A DNA stretch of 64,000 nt from Nitzschia sp. pyKryTriq1 (taxonomy: Eukaryota > Bacillariophyta > Bacillariophyceae > Bacillariales > Bacillariaceae). The notes beneath the pieces are model-generated. The model was not told the DNA's origin. It was given only the letters and a program-made list of their open reading frames with translations, and ran no database searches. A program made the translations under genes and the position numbers. The stretch lies in contig OY101131.1 of the NCBI GenBank assembly GCA_956465555.1, positions 13,469 to 77,468 on the forward strand. Direction: 5' to 3'. Positions 30,103 to 40,706 of the stretch are shown here, piece by piece (within the stretch, counting starts at the first letter, position 1; each line of letters starts with the position of its first letter).

Positions 30103-30535
30103 ATCAAGTACATTTGTATACATTTTCACGGATGATTGATCGACTTTTGAGTGACGCCACAGTTCTTTCTTGGCTGTGCTGGTTTGCGTCGACTTTTAAA
30201 GTCGATTTTGCGCTAGTAGTCTTGCGTTCAGAGCTGGTGGAGCCTCTTGGACGAGATCTACGTCTACTACTAGAGCTACTACCAGTAGGACGCGGCGTGG
30301 GCTCTGAAATACGACACATCTTTCCAGTCTTGTTCTTGAGCTAAATTCCTGGTATCCACTACTACTAGTAGCAAGGAACCTGCCGATACTAGATGTTGTC
30401 ATGGTGCTCGAGGAAGGGGGGACCAGGTGCTGGATATACGAAGCTACTCCAGAGAGTAGCCAGTTCAATAATCGGTTACAACCAACAACGTCTAAGGAGT
30501 ATACTTGCCTACGTTGAATTTTACATGCATATACT
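30103..30535. other. Intergenic region, possible tiny basic ORF
   Basis: The 3' flanks of the DnaJ gene and the repeat-protein gene. A minus-strand frame at 30104-30319 would encode 71 residues rich in Ser and Arg (TGSSSSSRRRSRPRGS), SR-like in composition. It is too short and too repeat-driven (CTA/TAG tract) to call. Nothing else is recognised. Confidence 0.3.
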
Positions 30536-33160
30536 TTAGAGGTATCTTGGTTGCCTCGATGTCATGGAGAAGAACCCTCCCCAAAAGCGAAACGTCTCAT
30601 CGACATCTGGTATTGATGGTTTCTTCTTTTGTCGGCGACCATTCGTTTGGGGTCTTTGATTATTCGTAGGGGGAATAGTAGATGTAGTAGTGACCGGCAT
30701 CTGGTTGCTTTCAAGTAGTAGGACTGCGTTTTCGAGTTGCAGTGTGCTTTTCCCACCGCACGATTCGTCAGAACAATTTTGACTTTGCGTGTGTTCTTGT
30801 TGTGATAGAATTTCGTCTTGGGTCTCCAATACTGATACTGGTTCGACTGTCTTCATGAAAGTTGGTAATGGTACAACGTCGTTTTCGTCGAGTCGGTCTT
30901 GAGAATGAAGAAGCATGCTAGTAGTCGGATGCTGTGATTGCTTCATTGTCAAGAATTCTTCATCGTCATGACTGCTAGTCGAAACAGTCGGTAGAATGAC
31001 GACCGGAGGACCGTCAAGGATGGTGTTTGTGGTTCCTGCCTGCGGAATTTCAGCAGCGTCACCGGGACTCTGAGAAACGCAAGGTAGAATGATGGCTCCT
31101 GCTGATTGCGAAAAAGACTTTGGGCGACCGATCGGGCCCGAGCTACAAATACTAGAAATGGAAGAGGGTAGTACTGCCACCTCCTTGCTCGAATCGTCTG
31201 TGCTGTTTGTTGGTAAAATGACTGGAGCGACGCTCTTTGACTCATCCTCGTCTCGGCTGTGACTACTACTCCTACTAGTAGTTGGTAGGATGACTGGCCC
31301 ATAGTTGATGGATTGTTCATCATCTTGGCTCTTGCTTCTCGTCGTGGGGAGTACTACTGGGACTGATGGAGCCATGCTCTTTGAGGAGTCGTCTTGCTCG
31401 TCCCGACTCTTGCTCCTTGTCGGTAGGATGACGGGCCCGTAGTAGCTGACGGAAGCGGATGATGATTCCTGATCATCATCATGACTCTTGCTTCTCGGCG
31501 TGGGTAGTACTGTGACTAGTGGAGCCATACTCTTCAAGTCTTCCTCGTCCCGACTCTTGCTCCTTGTCGGTAGGATGACTGCAGCGCCGTGGATGATGGA
31601 CGATGATTCCTTTTGATCATCTTGACTTCTCTTTGACTCTTCGTCGTCGTCCCGACTACTATTACTCCTGGTCGGTAGTATCACTGGGCCGAAGCTGCTG
31701 CTGGTCATCGTCTTCAAGGATAGTAATGATTCCTGCTGCTGCTGCTGCTCTGCACGCTTGCTTTTTGTCGTCGCCGTGCATAGCATGGGTGTCGACGATG
31801 ACGACGACTCTTCCCTTTTGTCGTCTCGACTTTTACTCCTCGTGGGTCGTAGGACGGAACCATAAATATGATTACTCCTCTTGATTTCGTACCTTTTGTC
31901 GCCGTCGTCTTCATCGTCATCATCACCTCGACTTTTACTCCTTGTCGGTCGAATGACGGAAGAAGCATTACCACCATAATACACCGGCATACTACTACTC
32001 TTGTTGGTGGTAGTAGTAAAAGTAATATCGAATGATGATTCAGCTTGATCTTGGCTCTTGCTTCGTGTCGGTAAAATGACGGGTCCATGAATTTCGTAGT
32101 CTTCTTCTTCCTTTTCCTCCTCCTGTTCTTCTTCTTTATCCTCATCATTAACAGCATCATTATCATGATGATGATGCACACCCACATGATCACTATCAAG
32201 ATCAGTATGATCATCATTAATATCACTCAACATTAAGTTTCGTGCGACATTCATGAGTGAGGACATGGGAATCTGGGCGGCATAATAGTTGTGATCCAAC
32301 GTATTCGGTGACTGTCCACCATGGTAATCAATCATCATCATGGACGTGTTGTAGTTGTAGTTAATGGGAGTCGGGCCAGCAGCAACACCAGAACTAGTAG
32401 TAGTAGTACTAGTAGTAGCATCTGGCACCAACAAACATGTTCGAGGATTTCGAATTTGCTTGACTGAGGACTTTTCCTCCGCTGGGAGAGAACTACTAAG
32501 ATCGGGTGAGGCATAGTACTCATATTCATATTCGGTCGCTTTGGCATCCGGGGTGGTGGTGTTTGTCAAGGTTTTGGAGTGCTTGATGGTTGACTTGTTT
32601 TCGGCAGGTAGAGAAGAAGTACAATATGATTCATGATCGTCGGGAGAGGCAAAATATTCCGTCGCAGTCGCATCCGGGGGTGTCAAGATCTTATTCTTGT
32701 TACAATAGTGATTCTTTTGACGACGTTCCGGAGTTCCCTTCCATATCACTTCTTCATCGGCACGATAGTTATGTAACGATTCCAAGGCTTCCTTTTTCGA
32801 TTCTCGTTGTTGTTGTCCCAATTGTCGTCGCTGCTGTTCAAAGTCGGCCAAGGTGGTGGTATTAGTTTCAGCAATATGATGTGCCGTCTGCAACAAAGCG
32901 GCTAATAACATGACATGATTGAACAGACATGGTGCGGTGTGAGATCCACAATCCAGATTCATGCATCCATCCATGCAACCATCACTCTAGAGTAGAGTCT
33001 GGACTAGCTAGACAGCAGTAGTAGTAACGACATACAGTACAGTACATACCTTTTGGTTTGGCAAGTTTCTGTTGTCGCAAGGCTTCCAATTCGGCCCGTC
33101 GCATTTCTGCCTTGGAGGAATAATCCAAATGTTGCGTCAAGGCGGGCGGTGAAAACAACT

Positions 33161-33192
<32 letters not shown>

Positions 33193-33353
33193 TTGTTGGT
33201 GGTGGAACTGGAACTGGAAGAAGAGGGTGGATGATTCATCGACCGATTGTGATTATTATCATTATCATTATTATCTATATCATCATCACATCGATGATTC
33301 CTCGATGATAACAAAGATTCCTGCTGCTGTTGTTGTTGTTGTTGTTGATCCAT
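30536..33353 (-). CDS. Disordered protein with about 13 VILPTRSKS repeats, two exons
   Basis: Exons are complement(33050..33353) and complement(30536..32901), with a 148-bp intron (GTATGT donor, GTTATTAG acceptor). The product is 889 residues. Splicing in this phase gives a continuous helical stretch (AELEALRQQKLAKPK-AALLQTAHHI, then DFEQQRRQLGQQQRE) and removes an in-frame stop. Residues 1-75 are poly-Gln, Asn and Ser. The central part (encoded at about 30860-32100) holds about 13 degenerate copies of G-P-V-I-L-P-T-R-S-K-S-[RQ]-D-[DE], separated by Asp/Glu/Ser spacers; the copies are most regular in the N-terminal half and decay after that. A short structured-looking end closes the protein (FRFWGGFFSMTSRQPRYL). 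R-S-K-S matches basophilic kinase and possibly 14-3-3 sites, so a multi-site phospho-regulated scaffold is an inference. No known family is recognised. Confidence 0.75.
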
Positions 33354-34054
33354 GATCTGATGATGATGATGATGATGGATTGTTCTTGGCTATAACGTTG
33401 TTGATGATGATGATGATGCGATGTGGATCAAACAATCCATATGATGATGATGCTGTTCGTTGTTCCGACACCATTGGCGTCTGAAGATGATGATGATGAT
33501 GTGACACTACTTTACTTCCTTTCCTTCTTTCTCATCATCCCGACCGTTGCATGACTTCGACACACATGTATGTTTTCATTGATTTTGTAGAAATGTATTT
33601 GCCGGCTCGCTCGGATGCACGCTCGCTCGTTCCAAACGTGCGCTGCGGGCGCGTGTTGCGTTCGTGCGTTCGTGCGTCCGTGCAGGAGGAAGGGATGACG
33701 TCATGATTAGATTACGTCATCGCATCATCACCGCATGCAGTCCTTCGCCTGACGACGTCCTATTTAACGTCTTTCCGAACCCGAACGCTTTCCGACGCCA
33801 AATTATTGTTCTGATTGGAGACAGCTGATTCCATTCAATTCAATGACGACGCGGCATGCATGCAACGCAACACGACGCGACGCGACGCGACGACGACACA
33901 CGACGCGATGGAATAAGTCGAAGAAAGATTTGATGTCGCTGCTGCTCGATGAGAGCGACGCTCCTCTCTTCCATTCATTCATTCCTCTTTCTCTTCGAAC
34001 TCCGACACTAAACTACATACTGTACCGGTATCGTACCGTACATCTTCTTTCAAA
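33354..34054. promoter_or_regulatory. Divergent promoter region with CRE-like sites
   Basis: About 700 bp between divergent genes. It has GAT/ATG trinucleotide runs close to the repeat-protein start (33358-33500) and a GTGCGTTCGTGCG repeat (about 33655-33685). A perfect TGACGTCA lies at 33696-33703, followed by TTACGTCA at 33712-33719. GACGCGACGCGACGACGAC repeats (about 33872-33900) lie upstream of the FUN14 ATG. Confidence 0.4.
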
Positions 34055-35042
34055 ATGTCGTCAGATCCCGAAAAGAATGCCAGTGCCAGTAGCAGTGCCA
34101 GTAGTAGTAGTAATCCCCAAGACGGTGTTCCGTCCAATAGCAGCAAGGCCAAAGATGCCGTCGAACGGGCCCTGGACGCCATGAAACCCATGGCGGGTCC
34201 CTTGACCTTTGGTGGGATCATGGGATATTGCAGCGGCATGGCCTTGAAAAAGGTTGGCAAGGCCGTCGCCTTTGTCGTCGGACTAGGATTTGTCGGTCTG
34301 CAAGCGGCCGCCTATGCCGGATACATCGAACTCAAGTGGGAAAAGATTGGAAAGGATTCCATCATTAAACCCCTCGATACGGTAAGTCAGTCAGTCGTAT
34401 AATATAACACAAATGGAATGGAATGCAATGCAATGGAATCGAATAAAGAAGTGGTGTGGCGTATGAAATGCGTTGAAATGGACTAGAAAGTAATGGATGA
34501 TCATACGGGCTACTTACTATACGGACTGTACAGTACGTCTAAATCATCTGAATGGAACAGTCACGTCACGAACGATACGCCAAAAGGCGGCAATCTTTGC
34601 GTGTGGCGGTGCGGTGGGCCCTACCTTTTGTTGTCCTTGTCGTCGTCGTTGTTGTTGTTGTCGTCGTCGACTTTCTATTTTGCAACATGCATGTATCATT
34701 ATCTCACAAACACACGACATTCGTTCCCTTTGCCTTTTCTTCTATACCCTATCATTTCGCCTCATTTCGTCTCCACTTGTCATTTCATTCCATGCCTGTA
34801 CGGGTACCGATACCTTGTATCAAAACGAAACGAAACAACAACGACGTCCAAACAACAACAACATCCAAACAACAACATCCAAACAACAACGACATTCACA
34901 TTCACAACAGACTGGCGATGGCAAATTGGATCTGGAAGATGTCAAAATGTGGTGGCAAAAGGTCAAGAAGATTTTGACTCATCAACTTCCCGATGCGGCA
35001 GGATTCAGTGTCGGATTTCTCATGGGGGTCAAGTATGGATAA
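34055..35042 (+). CDS. FUN14-family membrane protein, two exons
   Basis: Exons are 34055..34381 and 34911..35042, with a 529-bp intron (GTAAGT donor, TTCACAACAG acceptor), giving 152 residues. After a Ser-rich start the protein shows PLTFGGIMGYCSGMALKKVG and AFVVGLGFVGLQAAAYAGYI, then, across the splice, DTTGDGKLDLEDVKMWWQKV and LPDAAGFSVGFLMGVKYG. This is the complete FUN14 domain, with its GxCSGxAxKKxG membrane helix and terminal GFxxGFxxGxxYG helix. FUN14 proteins sit in the mitochondrial outer membrane (FUNDC1 in animals, a mitophagy receptor) or other organelle membranes. No YxxL-type LC3 motif is seen near the N-terminus, so a mitophagy role is not supported. The intron carries (CAA)n-rich sequence near its acceptor. 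Confidence 0.9.
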
Positions 35043-36905
35043 AGAAAGAAAGAAAGAAAAAAGAACCAATCCTTCCTTCATTCATTCAGTCATTCATTCT
35101 ACGAGTAGTACTGTATGACTTTAATAGTACTACTACTAGTACTTAGTACTGACAGTACTACTAGCAGTACTACTACTAGTAGTAGTCTGACAAGAAATCA
35201 AGAAATGAAATAAAATGACATAATATAAATCAACCACAGATATGATGATGAAATGGAGAGAAAAAAACAGAAGAAGAAGAAGAAGAACAATATAATAATA
35301 ATAACAACAACAATAATATGACGAGTCATCGGTGGATTGTCGTCTGGTGGAACGGTCATGGATGGTATGGATATTGAAACGAGCGAACAAACGAACGAAC
35401 GATATGTGGTGGTGACGGTGTGGGCGCGACAATATCTGTCGATGATGATACAGTGCTGCACTTCCTTGTTCTTCTTGTTATGATGATCCGACACATTTCT
35501 ATTTTGTTGCGGCGAATACATACATACATACATACACACATACACTACTACTAAGTGTTACTACTAGTACTAATCTTTCTATTATTGCTTGCTAGTAGTA
35601 GTAGTAGTAGTAGTAGAGTAGACTGCTACGCTACTAGTATTAACAGCAAGCAATAATATTTATTACTATATTATTAGGATGGCGATCGATCGATTGATCG
35701 ATCGATCAACAAGCAGCAAGATCCTTTGCTTCTTGCTACGTACTACTACTACTACTAGTAGAGTAAGCCGGATGCGACCTACTACTCTCGAGGAGTAGAA
35801 GTACTACTCGTAGTACTACCAGTATGAGTACAGTCGTACTTCTACTACTACCACCAGACGAAAATGTAGTGCTAGTAGTACGACTGTAGTAGTGGTACAA
35901 TACTATCGGCAGGTGCTCTAGTAGTAGTAGTAGTAGTAGTATTAGTAACGTTTGATCATGGGTCCTCTCGAAGAACAAGAACGACAACAAGCAGCCTGTT
36001 TTCATGCTGGTGCGTCTCTACTACTACAACTACTACTAGTAGTACTACTTTTCCTCCTCGTCATGTAGTAGTAGTACTACTAGTAATAGTACGACTAGCT
36101 ACTACTAGAGTAGTAGTAGTAGGCCTGTCGTCCGAAACGGCTCCATTACTACAGTACTACTTACTACATGATTGTAGCCGTACTACTAGCTAGCTAGTAG
36201 TACTACTACCAGTACTGATTTTAGCTTTAAAATTCCCACCATCATCATCCCACCCGGCTCAAAAATCGAATCACGGAGTTTCCAGTCGCGCCTGAAAGGG
36301 ATCAGGTTATTATAGTAGCCACTCAATGCCCGTACATCCACACTCGCGCGCTTCCGCGGGCAACCATGGCAACTACGGCATTCGTACTTACTTGGGTACT
36401 CTCTACTCTACTATGCAACGGGGCAAATCTAACAATACGGTACGGCGAGGAAGCAGCCATAAACGGAGGTCGGAGCTTCAGCGTCGTACGATTGAGTTAC
36501 GAGTTTCGACTGTACTGTACCACATAACATCATCATCGATCATCTTCGGTACTGGAAAAGTCAAAGGAGTAAGGACTAATAGTCTACCTACCGTACACCT
36601 ACCCTCCATTTACGAGCGCATCGGGCAACGGTACATCGCTCTACTGTCTGTAGGAGTTCGTACAAGATCTCTCTACTAGTAGAGTAGAGTAGTGAGGTGC
36701 TTTGGGCTGTTGACTGTTTCCTATCGATGACGAGAGTTATTAGCGATCTACGAATACGAATACGAATACTGTGTCAGGCACCCATGACTTGTTGATGCCA
36801 TTGACTGCAGTACTGGTAGAAGTGCGTCCTGGAAAAGAGACTACCGGTAGTAGCAGGTAGACTATTCGTACTGTACTCGCTGCTAGCTCGTAAGGAAGGA
36901 CGAGG
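35043..36905. other. Long intergenic region rich in CTA/TAG tracts
   Basis: No gene is supported. Self-complementary CTA/TAG/TAC trinucleotide tracts recur at about 35100-35190, 35540-35640, 35740-35945 and 36010-36200. Also seen are GAA runs (about 35265-35285), a (CATA)n run at about 35518-35545 and GATC repeats at 35685-35708. The part from about 35697 to 36199 is one copy of a dispersed repeat also found downstream of the next gene. Frames of 60-117 codons are artefacts of the repeats. Confidence 0.55.
35697..36199. repeat. Dispersed repeat, copy 1 (upstream of GT8 gene)
   Basis: Unique landmarks in this block recur in the same order downstream of the GT8 gene. They are ATCGATCAACAAGCA with TGCTACGTA, GGATGCGA-CTACTACT, TTTTCCTCCTC-CATGTAGT, AGGCCTG, GCTCCATTACTACAGTA, and CTACTTACTACATGA-TGTAGCC. 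Similarity outside the CTA/TAG tracts is clear, so this is a real duplication and not just shared microsatellite. Confidence 0.7.
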
Positions 36906-38684
36906 ATGCTGCCTCCGCAGCCGCAGCGAATGCTTCGACACCTACTCGTACCATCGAGATCGAGACGTCCTCGATGTCGATGTCGATGGCTCTACTACTT
37001 GTACTTTGTTTGTGGAGTGGGAATCATTGTATGTGGCCTACATATTGCTCTGGTAGCACGGCAGCTGGAAACCCTCCCATCCTCTTCGGCAGTAGTCTCC
37101 CTGTCGGATATTTCACCAATTTCCAAGCCCTCTACTCATCGCACTCGAACCAATACTAGTAGTAAGCAGTCCCAGGCGAACCATGGAGGAGTGGAGAAGA
37201 AGACGAAGAAGACCCAAAAGAAACAAACGGAAACACACAATAGTAATGCCAACAACACCAACACGAGAGGAGCTATTCAAGCGACAGCTTCAGCTTCAGC
37301 TTTGTCAAAAAATATTGACAATGACCCCCCTGTTGGCAGTCCATACGCCTATGCCTTCATTGTGGGGAGTGTTCATGACACCAACATTGCCTACAAGGGG
37401 TTCCTGTGGAATGTCTTGTTGGCGGTCCAAATGTTGCGGCGACTGGGCTCCACCGCGGACTTTGTGGTCTACTGGCAACTGGCGCCCGACGCTCCTCCTC
37501 CTCTGATGGGTAATACCACCTTTGACGAGCTCCGCTATTTGCAAGCATTGGGAGTTCACACCTACCAACTTGACCAGCCTACTACTCGTGCCACCTTTTC
37601 GGATCTCATGTTTGACAAATTCCAAGTTTTGAAATTAACCCATTATCGCAGGGTGCTTTATTTGGATGCCGATGTGCTCCCCATTGGCAATCTCGATTAC
37701 TTGTTTCATCTCAGTGATCCGGAACACACGTCGACCCCCACTCTACTTCAACCATATATCATGCAGGCAACGGGCCGCGAACCCGCCAATGGTGGCGTGT
37801 TCATGGTCCGACCTTTTCCGGATGCTTGGAGTGATCTACAATCCATTATCGCACGCCAGAAAGAAGAAGGGAAGCGATTGCCCTATCCATCCTTTCACAA
37901 GTATAGAGGATGGGGTCATCATTTCAATCAGGCTGGCGATTGCTGGCATGCCGTCAACGGAAATGGAACCCATTGGAAGTTCCACGGCGGCTTTGCCGAT
38001 CAAGGACTTTTGTTCTATTTGCTCAAATATCAATGGCAACAAGTCTCGGCCGTTGTGGGATCAAAAATTATGAATTGGAGTCCAGGAGTCGCCGTCGTCG
38101 TCACAGACAATAAGAAAGCCGACCATGATGATGATTCCACCAATGCTAGTAGTACGACACAACAACGCAAGGATCAGTTGTTGAACAAGCGCAGTGACGG
38201 TAGTAATGTTCCACATACACAGCAGGACCACCCCAATCCCATTTTGAGTCGCGTGTTTTCCTCCACCGTCCTATCGAACTACTCGAAGCACCTACCAGCA
38301 CTCGCGTTCTCGGACGATTGCGCCTCCTCGGACCCTTCCGAGTGGAAATCCCACACCTGCTTTGAACCGTATCGCTCCTATGTCCACTATACTGGGAAAA
38401 AGAAGCCTTGGCAACGTCCCTTCCAACAAGATTACTTGAAGGATTTTGACAAGTTCCCCACGCGAGATTTGGACCGAGTGCGTCTGTGGTTTTGGGAATT
38501 GCATCGCTTGAATCAAACGTTGCAAATGGGGTTGGATTTTGAACATTGGAATGAAAAGTACTTGAAGGGGCTCCAAAAATCGCCCTTGGGATACTTTCCG
38601 CTCCTAGTCGACAATTATAATCGTATTTTCGAGGACGCAAGAATCGAAGAGACAACAAACAGTAGCAGTGGGGATGTACAGTAG
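36906..38684 (+). CDS. Type II membrane GT8 (glycogenin-like) glycosyltransferase
   Basis: Single exon, 592 residues. A basic N-terminus and one membrane segment (about 29-50, LYYLYFVCGVGIIVCGLHIAL) precede a Ser/Thr/Lys-rich stem. The catalytic domain runs from about 138. It shows YAFIVGSVHDTNIAYKGFLWNVL, the DxD motif YLDADVLPIGNLDYLF (Asp254, Asp256), PANGGVFMVRPFPDAW, HGGFADQGLLFYL and the late HYTGKKKPWQ. These are the ordered blocks of glycosyltransferase family 8 (glycogenin/galactinol-synthase branch). The membrane anchor argues for a Golgi-resident enzyme rather than cytosolic glycogenin; plant GUX-type GT8 enzymes have this topology. Acceptor and donor sugar cannot be read. A low-complexity insert sits at about 400-435. 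The gene lies between two copies of a dispersed repeat. Confidence 0.85.
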   Translation: MLPPQPQRMLRHLLVPSRSRRPRCRCRWLYYLYFVCGVGIIVCGLHIALVARQLETLPSSSAVVSLSDISPISKPSTHRTRTNTSSKQSQANHGGVEKKTKKTQKKQTETHNSNANNTNTRGAIQATASASALSKNIDNDPPVGSPYAYAFIVGSVHDTNIAYKGFLWNVLLAVQMLRRLGSTADFVVYWQLAPDAPPPLMGNTTFDELRYLQALGVHTYQLDQPTTRATFSDLMFDKFQVLKLTHYRRVLYLDADVLPIGNLDYLFHLSDPEHTSTPTLLQPYIMQATGREPANGGVFMVRPFPDAWSDLQSIIARQKEEGKRLPYPSFHKYRGWGHHFNQAGDCWHAVNGNGTHWKFHGGFADQGLLFYLLKYQWQQVSAVVGSKIMNWSPGVAVVVTDNKKADHDDDSTNASSTTQQRKDQLLNKRSDGSNVPHTQQDHPNPILSRVFSSTVLSNYSKHLPALAFSDDCASSDPSEWKSHTCFEPYRSYVHYTGKKKPWQRPFQQDYLKDFDKFPTRDLDRVRLWFWELHRLNQTLQMGLDFEHWNEKYLKGLQKSPLGYFPLLVDNYNRIFEDARIEETTNSSSGDVQ

Positions 38685-38826
38685 AGAGGTATAAACTTAG
38701 TTTTTACCCAAGGGTACCTTAGAACAGAGTATGGAAGGATCGTTGCTCTCTACTAGCTATGAGTTTCTACGAAACTATTCTTCGTTTAAAAAGGACAATC
38801 TCAATTCGATACCTGTCGTCGCCACA

Positions 38827-39085
38827 TCGATCGATCAACAAGCAAGATCATTGCTTCTCGCTACGTAATACTACTAGAGTAGAGTACGCTGGATGCGAAC
38901 TACTACTGGACCCCAGCCAGTAGTTGTTGTCCGGTTTGCCCTCATATACTACTAGCTAGTAGTAGTCTCTACTACTATTACCACTACTACTTCTACTTTT
39001 CCTCCTCCTCGACATGTAGTGCTACTACTACTAGCTACTACTAGTAGTAGTAGGCCTGCCTTCCGACGCTCCATTACTACAGTAT
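38827..39085. repeat. Dispersed repeat, copy 2 (downstream of GT8 gene), interrupted
   Basis: Matches copy 1 (35697-36199) in order, from ATCGATCAACAAGCA to GCTCCATTACTACAGTA. The match then stops at about 39085 and resumes at about 39984 with CTACTTACTACATGAGTGTAGCC. About 900 bp is therefore inserted in this copy, or was deleted from copy 1. Confidence 0.65.
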
Positions 39086-39983
39086 GATGGGTACCTGAAA
39101 GTATGGGCTGCTACCCCCGCCCGTAACTTGCAGTTAAGGCTGGGTTCGATAGAGGGGGTTACTTCTTGGTTCGATAGAGGGGGTTACTTGGTTCGATAGA
39201 GGGGTTAGTTGGTACCCATCAAGGGGATAAACCATACCCTAGACCCTCAAAAGGGTTAACACCTAAATGCACCGCCCCCAAAACACCCCATTTGGTTCGA
39301 TCACTAGGAATCAATGCTAGGTTCGATCACTAGGATTCAATGCTTGGTTCGATCGATTCGACTGAAATCCTTGGTTCGATCGATTCGACTGAAATCCTTG
39401 GTTCGGTCGACCGGGGGAAGGACAGACGCTACTTTACTACGGTAGTAGACTACTGCTAGCTAGTAGAGAGAGTGATTTACAATCCGACAATCAGCAACAG
39501 TACTGTAGATAGATGTATAGAGTAATCAATAGACTTCTATTTGTGTTACAATGCTGTTGTTGTTGTACTTGTTCTTGCGACCGACGCTCGATCGCAAGAA
39601 CAAGATGCATGCGCGCCGCTTTTTTCCGATGTTGTGATCTCTTGTTGTGTGATGGATAGCCGGCCGGCGTGCGTCGGCATCAAATAATAATCAAAACACC
39701 GGCGACGACCGAGCAATCCCGCATGTCCTTGCGACACGAGGCACCTAATCAACTTCCGTGTCCGAGCGAAAATATTCAGCCAATCCAATCATGCACAACT
39801 TGCCGTAAACGAACACTGTGACAAAAGTGCGCACAGATCTCGGCCAATCAGAATCGAGAACGCACGAAATCCGAAAATATACCCCCCTAATGGGATTTTC
39901 AACCAAAAATCTCGCGCATTACATCCACGGCTACGCCGACTAGATAGCTACGCCCCCTGTGATTTTGTAGGGGGGGGTAGCAG
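39086..39983. mobile_element. Possible non-autonomous inserted element
   Basis: This segment interrupts dispersed-repeat copy 2. Near its ends are inverted 11-mers, CTGCTACCCCC at 39108-39118 and GGGGGTAGCAG ending at 39983. A second perfect 11-bp inverted pair (TGATGGGTACC at 39095-39105, GGTACCCATCA at 39211-39221) encloses three GGTTCGATAGAGG units. No transposase frame is present. No clean target-site duplication is visible, and 23 bases left of the first inverted repeat are unaccounted for, so the transposon reading is tentative. Confidence 0.35.
39143..39407. repeat. Array of eight GGTTCG(A/G)T motifs, 22-27 bp spacing
   Basis: GGTTCGAT starts at 39143, 39168, 39190, 39294, 39320, 39346 and 39373, with GGTTCGGT at 39400. 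The last five are spaced 26, 26, 27 and 27 bp; units ending ...GATTCGACTGAAATCCTT are perfect copies. GGTTCGA is the core of the RNA polymerase III B-box / tRNA T-loop, but no tRNA fold surrounds any copy. Confidence 0.8.
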
Positions 39984-40612
39984 ACTACTTACTACATGAG
40001 TGTAGCCGTAGCTAGTACGACTACTCTAGCTAGTACAAATAGAAATAAATCGACAATGATCATGCTAGGTGCTGGTGCTGGTGCTGGTGCGGGGCTGCTG
40101 CTGTTTCCACAACCATATCGTCTTTGCTTCGTGCGTCTTCCCGCGAGGATAGTAGATCTTCGTAGTACTAGTCTCTCTCTCTCTCTTCTCTACTCTACTC
40201 TACTCTACTAGTAGTAACAACAACAACAACAACAACAACAACACAGCTATGCATGGAAGAGAACAAGCTTGCTCCTACCGTTATTTTACGTGCTTCCTGC
40301 TCCTCTCGCAGCATCCCCCCAATTCTTTGTTGAATGTCATCGCGTAGTACACGTAGTGTACTATTCTGTCATAAGAATATCTACTACTACGTCCGCGCGA
40401 TCGATGAATGCATCCAGGAGATAGGAGCATCCACGTGGAATTTGAAGAATACTCGTACGAGTACAGTACGAGTAGTACTCGTGATAGGCGAGTAATAATG
40501 ATGATGAGAATGATGACGAACGCAAAAGCCATCATCAATCATCATGCATGATGATGATATCCGATCTTTTATTATTTTGCTGCTGATGAATCCGTATCCA
40601 TCCATTCATCAT

Positions 40613-40654
<42 letters not shown>

Positions 40655-40706
40655 TCAATCAACAACCGCATATCGTATCGTATCGTTTCATTTCTTCTAT
40701 TCCACT

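Larger units (their letters stand above)
38685..40706. other. Long intergenic region with repeat copy 2 and inserted segment
   Basis: No gene is supported. It holds dispersed-repeat copy 2 (split), an insertion of about 900 bp with a GGTTCG(A/G)T array, a poly-G run at 39970-39977, a CT-rich run (about 40170-40210), a (CAA)n run (about 40217-40242) and an (AATC)n run at about 40615-40655 shortly before the cyclophilin ATG. Short frames at 39546-39788 and 40281-40605 are not convincing. Confidence 0.5.

Noticed and set aside
36326-36679. 117-codon plus-strand ORF upstream of the GT8 gene
   Set aside because: No domain, unusual composition, and it lies in a repeat-rich intergenic block.
39143-39407. 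tRNA gene cluster suggested by eight GGTTCG(A/G)T motifs
   Set aside because: No copy has an A-box, anticodon arm or acceptor stem at the right spacing; the 26-bp period is far too short for tRNAs.
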